From Candidatus Aegiribacteria sp. (GTDB lineage: Bacteria > Fermentibacterota > Fermentibacteria > Fermentibacterales > JCC-6), in contig JAUXIK010000008.1 in NCBI GenBank assembly GCA_030620995.1, forward strand, positions 1 through 63,885: 63,885 nt of DNA. Direction: 5' to 3'. Of the stretch, positions 51,647-59,945 are shown in pieces. The position numbers and the translations under genes are program-made. How positions within the stretch are numbered: the stretch's first letter is position 1; the number at the start of each line of letters is the position of its first letter. Below the pieces are notes generated by a model that saw only the letters and a program-made list of their open reading frames with translations, made no database searches and had not been told where the DNA came from.

Positions 51647-53626
51647 TCAGTCGTGGCTTCGGAGAATTACTATTTCAACTCTTCTGTTCAGCTCCCTCCC
51701 CGCCTCGGTATCATTCGCGGCAGCGGGTCGCCTTTCACCAAACCATGTCGGCTCAATTTCAACATCAACACCTTCGAGCTTCAAAGAGAGATACTCGGCA
51801 ACATTGATTGCCCTTTGTTTCGATAACCCGTCGTTATATGAGAATGTACCGTCGCTGTCAGCATGTCCTTCGACCGACACAAAAACGCCCGGATTGGCTC
51901 TAAGTGTCTGAATGACCTGATCAAGCGAAGGTATCTGATCGTTTCTTATCTGTTCAATATTGTAATCGAAATAGATAGTGGATACAGGTAATCCCTGTCG
52001 TTCGGTCGCGACAATTACGAACTGGAACAGGTCAATCGGATCAGTTTCATAATAGCAGTACTCGAGGTCTTCATTGATTTGCCTGACCTCAACGTCAAGC
52101 GGGACACCTCCCTGCACCCTCGAAAGACCTATACTCAGAGGATCAATGCGATTCTCATCCAGCCAGAGCTTATTCACTCGGAAACTCAGAGATGCTTCGA
52201 GAATGTCTACACTGTCAATCTCTCCGTAAACTGTTCTCGGTTCAAGCATTACCAGTTCTGCCGGACGGCAGGTAATAATGCAATCTTCGAAACGATCCAG
52301 ATTTGTCTCGTAGTAATGGTAGGCTTCATCTTCATCGAATAACGCCGTCGGAATTCTTTCAAGAGATCCATCCTCAAGAACCTGATATAAACGAAGAAGT
52401 CTCAACTCCAGTCCATACTGTTCTATCCAGAATCTTGGTACCCTGAAAAGGGCTGTCAGATTACGGATATCCGATTGTTCAAGTGAGCTGTTAATGGGAA
52501 AATAGCTGTAGAGATATTGATCTGAATCAAGCTGAACAGGGCTGTTAAGAGGAATCTCATCGTACTGTGCAACCAGTAATGAATCCTGCTGAATATCTCT
52601 GATAGCCCACAGATCAAATTCGTACATGTCAGTATCGGGGAACCATGTTCTCTTATCAACCATAGGTGGCAGAGGAACTCTTGATCGATTCTCATCCCAG
52701 GTGTCACCACCGAGCCTGAAAGTCAGTCCGATTCTGTGTCTGCCCCAGGTGCTGTAAAGCTGGTTCAGCGGCAGACTGAAGGCATAATCGAGTTCCATTG
52801 GAATCGATCCTTCCGTTCTTGCTGAAAAACCAGCTGAGATTTCGTGGGAAAGACCTGAAGCTTTGTAAGAATACCCGGTTCTGATTCCCCATGTGGAATT
52901 TGAACCGATCCACTTTTCAAAACCGGCTGTGAAGTTGAGATCGAGTTTCCCTCCAATTCTTTCAACACCGTAATCAATCTGAAGAACAGGAGTGACAAGA
53001 CGAGGATAGAACGCAGCGCCAAGAGAAAACTGCATACATTGTTTATCAGTGGTTTCAAGACCAAGATCAGGTTGAATAATATTCCTGACAACACCTGCTA
53101 AAGTAGCAATTCTCCCCAGTTCAGCCTGAAAGCCGGCATTCAGACCTATTCCCTGCCCTTTTCGTCCGTATATGGCAAACAGAGGGTCATAAGATGTGAA
53201 TTCATTATCCGCAAACTGCCTGAAAAGATATCTTCCTGTTAATCCGATCGATACAGGGAATATCCCTGGTCGGAACGCAAAAGAAAGATTTGCCTCTCCT
53301 TCAGAATAGAGATCGGCAGATGTGAGATAGTCAGCTCCCGCTGAAAAAGCAGCAAATTCCGACAGAGGATGCAGGTAACTCAGAGCTGCGTAATGAAGTG
53401 ACCCGTTATCCATATTCGGATACAGGCTCGAATACTCGGTACCGATGAGAATTCTTCCCGCCCGCAGGATTGAAGCGGGATTCCACCAGGCACCCCAGGC
53501 ATCATCGCCAAGTGAGATGAAAGCTCCTGAAAGTCCCATAGCTCTGGAGCCCGGGATCAGTTCCGAGGAAGCTGTAGACACGCACAGAAGAGGCAGAAGA
53601 AGCAGAAGTGTTATCTTGCAACGCAT
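51647..53626 (-). CDS. Outer-membrane protein: PorV/PorQ-like barrel fused to an OmpA domain
   Basis: A 659-residue outer-membrane protein. After a signal peptide (ITLLLLLPLLCVSTASS) comes GSRAMGLSGAFISLGDDAWG and WWNPA, the entry signature of PorV/PorQ-type (UPF0164) barrels, and about 300 residues of beta strands. A middle region of some 230 residues has no clear family. The last 110 residues are an OmpA peptidoglycan-binding domain: VSVEGHADSDGTFSYNDGLS, then the RAINVAEYL helix and NRRVEIV. PorV homologues carry cargo in type IX secretion. The ATG lies 16 nt inside the preceding S8 protease gene, so the two are translationally coupled. Confidence 0.85.
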   Translation of the reverse strand: MRCKITLLLLLPLLCVSTASSELIPGSRAMGLSGAFISLGDDAWGAWWNPASILRAGRILIGTEYSSLYPNMDNGSLHYAALSYLHPLSEFAAFSAGADYLTSADLYSEGEANLSFAFRPGIFPVSIGLTGRYLFRQFADNEFTSYDPLFAIYGRKGQGIGLNAGFQAELGRIATLAGVVRNIIQPDLGLETTDKQCMQFSLGAAFYPRLVTPVLQIDYGVERIGGKLDLNFTAGFEKWIGSNSTWGIRTGYSYKASGLSHEISAGFSARTEGSIPMELDYAFSLPLNQLYSTWGRHRIGLTFRLGGDTWDENRSRVPLPPMVDKRTWFPDTDMYEFDLWAIRDIQQDSLLVAQYDEIPLNSPVQLDSDQYLYSYFPINSSLEQSDIRNLTALFRVPRFWIEQYGLELRLLRLYQVLEDGSLERIPTALFDEDEAYHYYETNLDRFEDCIITCRPAELVMLEPRTVYGEIDSVDILEASLSFRVNKLWLDENRIDPLSIGLSRVQGGVPLDVEVRQINEDLEYCYYETDPIDLFQFVIVATERQGLPVSTIYFDYNIEQIRNDQIPSLDQVIQTLRANPGVFVSVEGHADSDGTFSYNDGLSKQRAINVAEYLSLKLEGVDVEIEPTWFGERRPAAANDTEAGRELNRRVEIVILRSHD

Positions 53627-56600
53627 ACTACACCACTCATTCTTGTGTTTCCAGCCCACGCCATATAGACGTAGATCCCCCCGGAAACAATTCCCCCTCC
53701 ATCATCCCGTCCGTCCCATGATGGTTCTTCACCTTCAATTGTTACAATTGGGATACCTTCCATACTGTAGATTATCACAGTTAACCAATCTCCATCGGCT
53801 GCCGGCCAGATGAAATTCGCAACATCGTTGATTCCATCTCCATTGGGAGTGAAAGGATTTGGAATTACACTCATTCCCTGTCCAAAGTCCCGCTCCATGG
53901 GAAAATCGTGTACGGTCATCTCATCCTCATAGATAAAAACTGTATCCGTTACTGTGATGTATCCGTACTTCTCCGCACTAATGGGAACAGGTCCAACAGG
54001 AACATTCTCGAAACTGTACATGCCGTCTGAATCAGTGAGCTGCTCGAGTCCCATCTCTACCACGCTTACAGATACATCCCGAAGCCTCTGACCGGTGTAA
54101 ATATCCCAGACTTCACCGGAAAGTGAACCGCTGGGACCCTGTGGTGTCGCGCTTGCCATGTTGCTGTAATCACTTTCTCCGTATGGATTCTCATAGAGTG
54201 TGGTTGCCCAGTAGTAATAGGTAACTCCATTGCTGACGAGCGAATCTACATATGAAGTATCGTTGGAGGACAGGCTCACGATCGGATCAGTATCCGGTCC
54301 GAGAGGGCTGAGACTCCGGTATATCTGATAGCCGAATAAACCTTTAGAACCGGTTCCGGAACTTTCCGGGGATGGAGCGCTCCAGCTCAGAGGGATGAAT
54401 CCATTGTAACCGCTTTCAGCAGAAAGATTCTCAGGTGGCGCAAGGATACCTTCAACGGAAAAAGGACCGTAAACTGATCTGTTATTCGATTCGGAAGATT
54501 CTTTAATCTGGTTTTCATCGTCAACAACAGCAATCATGTATCGTATACCCATATCGAAATACGAGAATGTAACAGGAGCACTGAAAGCAGAAGTCTCACC
54601 TCCCTGAAGGGGAGGAACCATAAATGAAATCAATGGATTTGAGGTACTGTCAGGATCCTCTTCAAGATAGAGCACAAGCTCACATTCTCCTGCTGGTCCC
54701 TGTCCCTGATTGGTAACGACAACTGAGAACAGAACTGTCTGCCCGACGAAGAATGGAGGTGAGAGGTCCGGACTGGGAGATGACACAATGAGATCAGGAT
54801 ACGCCAGAACAACCTGGAATAGCGATGAATCGGGCTGCAATCCGAGATTTGCCGCAGCAACCCGTGCAAGCAGATCATATGTTCCAGGCTGATCAGGAGT
54901 CTCTATTGAAAAGGTATCGACACTTACAGCATCTCTGTAAACAAGGTTACCCATATATCGAGGAACCGATACTTCTCCTCCGAAGCCAGAGGGCGCTTCA
55001 ATACTGCCCCATGTTCCAACCGCAATATATCCTCCGTCATTTATTACACTGAGAGGAAGTTCCAGATCGGCTCCGGGGGCCGCGTAAATGGTTGTATCCA
55101 CTGGTGACAGAACCCTCACACTCGGAATTCTGGAATAGGTGTACACTACAAGTGAATAATCTTCCTCTTCAAATGGGTTTCCAGGATCCGACCAGCTTTC
55201 AGCCACTATTCTTGCTCTCCAGGCGCCGGATAGTGGATTCTCAATGCATATTTTCTCCAGTGGACTCTCGCCTGTTACACCAGCTGGCAGCGTATAGTTA
55301 TAAGTGACTTCGTCAGGTGATATCAGTGAGAAATCAAGGTCGTTACGTATTCCGGTCCCGGGTACATCGCTGTATGCCATTGCCCCGGATAATGAAAGGG
55401 TTGTTGATGGGATGTAGAATGTCCATTCTCTGTAAAGCTGACCTTCAATATATGTTTCATAAACCCAGAGAACTCGGTCAACTTCTTCGGAGAAGTAAAC
55501 GCCGGGAAGATGGAAAGCGTCAAGAAGTCCATATCCGTATCCTGTAGTCGCGTATCCGCTGAGAGGAGAACCGGTATTACCGGCAAGAGGAATGGAACTT
55601 GCTGCGAGAAGAGCTGAGATATCCTCAGGATGTACAAGATCCCCATATTTCTCAAAACAAAGCGCAATCGCGCCAGAAACGTGCGCGGCGGCCATACTTG
55701 TGCCCGCTCTTCGCGTATAGGATGATACGCCCGGCCATCTGTTTTCCGGATCATCCAGCCACAGACCATTATACATCGCGTTTGTCGATACGACTCCGTT
55801 CAACATTGTGGAACCGGAAAATTCGCCGCCGGGAGCCAGTATGTCAGGTTTTAGCCGCTGATCATCCTGTGTGGGCCCCTGGCTGCTGTAAGTGGCGAGG
55901 TAACAGTTACCGTCCTCATCCGGTATGTAGGTGACCGCTCCGACTGTAATGCAGTTCTTCGCGTTGCCGGGTGATGTAATTGTTCCCGTTCCGCCCTGAT
56001 TCCCGGCTGAGAACACGAGCACCATATCCTCGTTATCGACCCATGTATCAACTATTTCACAGAATTCATCATATCCTGAAGAAGTGAATCCCCAGGAATT
56101 ATTGACTATTTCACATCCTGCCGTCTGGAATTGACTGAAAAATCCGTCAAGCTGTGAGGGAGTCATTCCGGAAGGGCGCTCGAGTACAAAAAGAGATCCG
56201 TTGTAAGCGACACCGCTTCCATTGAATTCACACCCCAGCGAAACCTGCCCGCGGGATGAAATAACGCCGCAGACAGCGGTTCCGTGTCCGTCCTGATCGG
56301 GAGGTCCGGAAATCACCGCTGGAGAAAGATCAGGGTGTTCGCTCCAGACTCCGGTATCAAGCACACCTACTATGATCCCCTCACCCTGATAGTATTCCCA
56401 TACGCTGGGGCAGCCGACAAGACGTCTGCTGTCATCAGCTCTGAACTGCGCACTTTCAGGATTAGAAAGAATTTCCCATGAAACCTCGATTACTCCGGGA
56501 AACTCACAGAGGTTCAAGAAATCGGCTGAAGCCCCTGGAACACGAGCCAGATCCCGTCGGATCCATTCCCCTCCTGCAGGCAGTTTTTCTCCAAGGATTC

Positions 56601-57096
56601 TCAGGAGGAAGTGACCCGACCAGTTGGACGGTTCATGATTATTACTGTAATGAGCAGTATTCCAAGGTTTTACTGACCGAATAAATTCTGATGACCGCAG
56701 CAGATCAATATCCGGTTCACCTGTTACGACAGCAGCAAAAATATCATTTTCCGGAGACCAGCCTGCAGGCCAGAAACCGCTTCGATCAAGAATCGACAGA
56801 TTCGCCGGTGTCAGCGGCTGCCATACCCGAATCTCGACAATTGAAAAAGGATTAAGCTTTGATATCCCTGATGCACCCTCAAAAGCTCCGGAGCCCGACA
56901 ACAGCTGTTCATAACCAGAATCAAACAGAAGCAATTCCTGCTGTCTTTTATCGGTATCCAGCTCTGAAAGATATTGGAGTATTCCGGCCGGTGAAGCACC
57001 CTGTTGAGGTGCACTGCCAAAAAACGCCATAAGCGTCATTAAAACAATAATCGGATGAATGACTTCGTCTCCCTTCACACCCCTCACCATAGGCAT
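53611..57096 (-). CDS. Secreted subtilisin-like (S8) protease with CARDB, Fn3 and gliding-type C-terminal domains
   Basis: An exported multidomain protease of up to 1161 residues. The catalytic triad is Asp247 (GVLDTGVW), His271 (DGHGTAV) and Ser467 (AGTSMAAAH), with the oxyanion Asn366 (SAGNQGG). A prodomain-like region fills 35-230. Behind the S8 domain come a P-like domain, a CARDB domain (VVTNQGQGPAGECEL), a fibronectin III-like part (PENLSAESGYNGFIPLSWSAP) and a carboxypeptidase-regulatory-like domain. The end (NPFTPNGDGINDV... GGGIVSGGIYVYMA) resembles the gliding-motility/FlgD-type C-terminal domain used by type IX secretion. The exact start is uncertain: ATG 57096 lies in a predicted -10 box, and GTG 57078 is an alternative. 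Confidence 0.9.
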   Translation of the reverse strand: MPMVRGVKGDEVIHPIIVLMTLMAFFGSAPQQGASPAGILQYLSELDTDKRQQELLLFDSGYEQLLSGSGAFEGASGISKLNPFSIVEIRVWQPLTPANLSILDRSGFWPAGWSPENDIFAAVVTGEPDIDLLRSSEFIRSVKPWNTAHYSNNHEPSNWSGHFLLRILGEKLPAGGEWIRRDLARVPGASADFLNLCEFPGVIEVSWEILSNPESAQFRADDSRRLVGCPSVWEYYQGEGIIVGVLDTGVWSEHPDLSPAVISGPPDQDGHGTAVCGVISSRGQVSLGCEFNGSGVAYNGSLFVLERPSGMTPSQLDGFFSQFQTAGCEIVNNSWGFTSSGYDEFCEIVDTWVDNEDMVLVFSAGNQGGTGTITSPGNAKNCITVGAVTYIPDEDGNCYLATYSSQGPTQDDQRLKPDILAPGGEFSGSTMLNGVVSTNAMYNGLWLDDPENRWPGVSSYTRRAGTSMAAAHVSGAIALCFEKYGDLVHPEDISALLAASSIPLAGNTGSPLSGYATTGYGYGLLDAFHLPGVYFSEEVDRVLWVYETYIEGQLYREWTFYIPSTTLSLSGAMAYSDVPGTGIRNDLDFSLISPDEVTYNYTLPAGVTGESPLEKICIENPLSGAWRARIVAESWSDPGNPFEEEDYSLVVYTYSRIPSVRVLSPVDTTIYAAPGADLELPLSVINDGGYIAVGTWGSIEAPSGFGGEVSVPRYMGNLVYRDAVSVDTFSIETPDQPGTYDLLARVAAANLGLQPDSSLFQVVLAYPDLIVSSPSPDLSPPFFVGQTVLFSVVVTNQGQGPAGECELVLYLEEDPDSTSNPLISFMVPPLQGGETSAFSAPVTFSYFDMGIRYMIAVVDDENQIKESSESNNRSVYGPFSVEGILAPPENLSAESGYNGFIPLSWSAPSPESSGTGSKGLFGYQIYRSLSPLGPDTDPIVSLSSNDTSYVDSLVSNGVTYYYWATTLYENPYGESDYSNMASATPQGPSGSLSGEVWDIYTGQRLRDVSVSVVEMGLEQLTDSDGMYSFENVPVGPVPISAEKYGYITVTDTVFIYEDEMTVHDFPMERDFGQGMSVIPNPFTPNGDGINDVANFIWPAADGDWLTVIIYSMEGIPIVTIEGEEPSWDGRDDGGGIVSGGIYVYMAWAGNTRMSGVVCVAR

Positions 57097-57121
57097 ACGA
57101 CATTACTGTAACCAATGTCAA
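57092..57121 (-). promoter_or_regulatory. Promoter candidate of the S8 protease operon
   Basis: TTGACA (57116-57121, minus strand), an 18-base spacer and TATGCC (57092-57097). The -35 box is consensus but the -10 box is weak. Transcription would begin near 57085, inside the longest reading of the gene, which favours a later start codon. Confidence 0.4.
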
Positions 57122-57201
57122 GGTATTAGCCTTATTTTATTATTGTAAAAGTCTTCTACCCAATATGATGTGATATTCAGAATATTCAGCGCAAATACAT
57201 A

Positions 57202-58032
57202 TTATCTGTTGCGGTTCCAGGCCTTCACCGTATTTGAAAGAAGAAACGCGATTGTCAGGGGACCGACACCGCCCGGAACAGGTGTTATGGCGCCGCAGAT
57301 ATCCTTCACCTGTTCAAAATCTGCATCTCCCCGGAGTCCTTCAGACGTACGGGTGATACCCACATCGATCAGAGTGGATCCCGGTTTGACAAACTCAGAG
57401 TTTATGAAGTGTGGTTTTCCAACGGCGGCGATCAGAATGTCGGCCTGCCTGCACAGACCGGGCAGGTCGGGAGTATGCGAATGCGCGATAGTGACGGTTG
57501 CGTGCTCGCGGAGTAGAAGAGCCGCCATGGGCTTTCCTACGATATTGCTTCTGCCAACGATAACGGCATTGACTCCGTCAATCTGTATTTCACTGTATTT
57601 CAGAAGAGCAATTATCCCTGTAGGTGTGCACGGGAAAAGCCCTTCTTCCCCGCGCCAGAGTTTTCCAACGTTAACCGGATGAAATCCGTCAACATCTTTA
57701 GATGGAAGAATTGACGAAGCAATTGTTTCGTCAGAAATGTGTTCCGGAAGCGGAAGCTGACAGAGAATGCCATCAATTGATGAATCCTGATTAAGATTTT
57801 CTATTTCCCGCAAAAGCTCATCCTCGGATACTGATTCCTCCAGATGGACAGTCCTGCTGATGAGTCCGGTTTTCTCGCATGCTTTTTTCTTCATGGAGAC
57901 ATAAACCTGGCTTGCCGGATTATCGCCAACGATAATGACGGCCAGCCCGGGAGGCCGACCGCCTATCTGTGAGATCTCTTCAGCCAGATCTTTCCGAACT
58001 GTTTTTGCGAATTTCCTGCCGGAAAGAATCAT
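57202..58032 (-). CDS. folD: Bifunctional methylene-THF dehydrogenase/cyclohydrolase FolD
   Basis: One-carbon enzyme interconverting methylene-, methenyl- and formyl-tetrahydrofolate. The 276-residue protein has the catalytic lysine in YVSMKKKACEKTG, CQLPLPEHI, KDVDGFHPVNVGKL, GRSNIVGKP of the NADP fold and the family end PVPGGVGPLTIAFLL. ATG 58032 has AGAGGA 6 bases upstream; the open frame to 58110 lies in rplU and is rejected. It is last in the operon headed by the 62352 gene. Confidence 0.96.
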   Translation of the reverse strand: MILSGRKFAKTVRKDLAEEISQIGGRPPGLAVIIVGDNPASQVYVSMKKKACEKTGLISRTVHLEESVSEDELLREIENLNQDSSIDGILCQLPLPEHISDETIASSILPSKDVDGFHPVNVGKLWRGEEGLFPCTPTGIIALLKYSEIQIDGVNAVIVGRSNIVGKPMAALLLREHATVTIAHSHTPDLPGLCRQADILIAAVGKPHFINSEFVKPGSTLIDVGITRTSEGLRGDADFEQVKDICGAITPVPGGVGPLTIAFLLSNTVKAWNRNR

Positions 58033-58042
58033 GAATATTCCT

Positions 58043-58357
58043 CTATCCTTTATTAATCGTCTTGATCTCGATTCTCGTGTAATCCTGGCGGTGTCCCTGG
58101 GTTCTCTCATAACCCTTTCGTCTCTTTCTCTTGTAGACGATTATCTTCCCGCCTCTGCCGTGTTCAAGAATATTTGCTTCAACCAATGCGTCTTTCACTA
58201 CCGGGGTTCCGATTTCAATGTCTTCGCCCTCCGCAAGGAGAAGTACTTTATCCAGTTTGACAGCGCTTCCCTCTTCTGAATCAATCCTGGGGACATTCAG
58301 CTTCATTCCAGGTTCAACCCTGAATTGCAGTCCTCCTGTCTCTATTATCGCGTACAA
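58043..58357 (-). CDS. rplU: 50S ribosomal protein L21, TTG start
   Basis: Large-subunit protein binding 23S rRNA, 104 residues: YAIIETGGLQFRV at the start, the GTPVV segment and KIIVYKRKRRKGYERTQGHRQDYT near the end, all typical of L21. The start is TTG (58357) behind GGAGG with a 7-base gap; no ATG is available. L21 is normally followed by rpmA (L27). Here folD follows, with 10 bp between. Confidence 0.95.
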   Translation of the reverse strand: MYAIIETGGLQFRVEPGMKLNVPRIDSEEGSAVKLDKVLLLAEGEDIEIGTPVVKDALVEANILEHGRGGKIIVYKRKRRKGYERTQGHRQDYTRIEIKTINKG

Positions 58358-58394
58358 CTAGTCACCTCCGTTATTAATTACCAGCGTTACCAGC

Positions 58395-58412
58395 GGGAAA
58401 TCAGGATTTCCC
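58395..58412 (-). other. Perfect hairpin spanning the rng stop codon
   Basis: GGGAAATC (58395-58402) and GATTTCCC (58405-58412) form a perfect 8-bp stem with a 2-base gap. It includes the TGA of rng (58401-58403) and lies 26 bp upstream of the rplU ribosome site. No T tract follows, so it is not a standard terminator. It may be an RNA-processing or protective structure between rng and rplU. Confidence 0.4.
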
Positions 58413-59945
58413 GGTATGGTCATATAGTTCAGTTATTTCTTCATGCATATCAATTGAGTAAACTCTGAATTCATCTACCCGTAATTGATTATCTTCTCGA
58501 AACTCAATGCTCAAATGAGAAATGGACGCTATATGATCAATTCTTTTTCCATCATTCTCATGAAGATAGGCTGCAAGATCAGGATGAACTGAGATTACCA
58601 GATTCCTGTGCTTCTTTTTCATTGATGCCCGCTCGATAAAACGTTCAAGTCGGGTTGCAGTGGACACGGTCGACAACACTCTTCCGGTGCCGCCACAACT
58701 TATGCATGGTTCGGACAATGACTGGAAGACACTGGGCCTCACCCTTTTTCTCGTCATTTCAACGAGTCCGAGAGAACTGACCTGACATGTTTTTGTAGGA
58801 GAACGATCCCTTCCGAGTTCGCTTCTGAGGGTGTTCAGTACTTTATCCCTGTGTTCCGCTATATCCATATCAATGAAATCAATTACGATTATTCCGCCCA
58901 GATCCCGCAGACGAAGCTGCCGCGCGACTTCCCGAGCAGCTTCAAGGTTGGTTTTGAGAATAGTATTTTCCTGCTTTTTTCTTCCGACATATCTTTTTGT
59001 ATTTACATCAATTGCCACGAGGGCTTCAGTGTGTTCGATAACAATTGATCCTCCGCTTTTCAACAGAACTTCTCGAGCCATGATTCCAGTTATTTCCTGC
59101 TCAATATTGAAGTGATCAAATATGGGATTCTTCCCCCGGTAATATTTGACTTTACCCATCATACTGTTGGCAAACGTCTTTAAATATTTTCGGGCATCTC
59201 TGGCCACCTGTTTGGAATCGGTTACAATAGAATTCGTATCCGAAGTAACAAGATCCCGCATGGTCATTGTTATAACATCGTGTTCCTGGTGAAGGAGCGC
59301 CGGAGCCTTGCTCTTAAGAGCCAGCTGGCCGACTTCACGCCATCGATCAATTATCCTGCTCATATCCGACCGGAATGCTTTTTCATCATGTGAAATCCCG
59401 GCGGTTCTTGCGATAATTCCATATCCGGGCATTATGACACTGGATACGATTTTTCTCAGCCGCCCTCTTTCACGCCTGTCAGTGATTTTCCTGGATACTC
59501 CGGTGACAGATTCACCGGGCATGCTTACTATGTATCTTCCTGCTATGGAAATTCTGGTGCTGACCCTGGCTCCCTTTGTTCCGATAGGTTCTTTGGTTAC
59601 CTGAACAAGAATATCCTGTCCTTTCCTCAGAACCTTCTCAATGGATTCATTTACTTCTTTTGTAACCAGAGGGGTACCGCTTGCCAGGGATCTGGCAAAT
59701 TTCCCGGTGTCATTTGCGCTTGTCCGGATATCACTGACATGAAGGAAAGCGCTGCGTTCCATTCCTATATCGACGAAAGCCGCCTGCATGCCGGGAAGTA
59801 CAGCGTTAACCTTTCCAAGGTAAACATTCCCTACCTGCCTGCGTTCGCTACCGCCTTCAACTATAAGCTCCATGAGTTTCTCATCCTCAAGAACTGCAAT
59901 TCTTGTAACTTCGGGATGAGAGTTAATTATGAAATCAATTTTCAA
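58401..59945 (-). CDS. rng: Ribonuclease G/E family protein, TTG start
   Basis: Endoribonuclease acting on AU-rich single-stranded RNA in rRNA and mRNA processing. The 514-residue protein begins KIDFIINSHPEVTRIAVLEDEKL, with an S1 domain (GNVYLGKVNAVLPGMQAAFVDIG) and the DNase-I-like catalytic part with aspartates in LVAIDVNTKRYVG and GGIIVIDFIDM. The CISCGGTGR sequence supplies the zinc-link cysteines. The RNase E degradosome scaffold is absent, so it is of RNase G length. TTG 59945 is the start: it gives the exact family N-terminus and GGAGA lies 10 bases upstream. It overlaps the radical SAM gene by 11 nt. Confidence 0.95.
   Translation of the reverse strand: MKIDFIINSHPEVTRIAVLEDEKLMELIVEGGSERRQVGNVYLGKVNAVLPGMQAAFVDIGMERSAFLHVSDIRTSANDTGKFARSLASGTPLVTKEVNESIEKVLRKGQDILVQVTKEPIGTKGARVSTRISIAGRYIVSMPGESVTGVSRKITDRRERGRLRKIVSSVIMPGYGIIARTAGISHDEKAFRSDMSRIIDRWREVGQLALKSKAPALLHQEHDVITMTMRDLVTSDTNSIVTDSKQVARDARKYLKTFANSMMGKVKYYRGKNPIFDHFNIEQEITGIMAREVLLKSGGSIVIEHTEALVAIDVNTKRYVGRKKQENTILKTNLEAAREVARQLRLRDLGGIIVIDFIDMDIAEHRDKVLNTLRSELGRDRSPTKTCQVSSLGLVEMTRKRVRPSVFQSLSEPCISCGGTGRVLSTVSTATRLERFIERASMKKKHRNLVISVHPDLAAYLHENDGKRIDHIASISHLSIEFREDNQLRVDEFRVYSIDMHEEITELYDHTGKS

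Noticed and set aside
57122..57201. Intrinsic terminator after folD
   Set aside because: The imperfect TGAATATTCTGAATATCA symmetry is AT-rich and no T tract follows at the right place.
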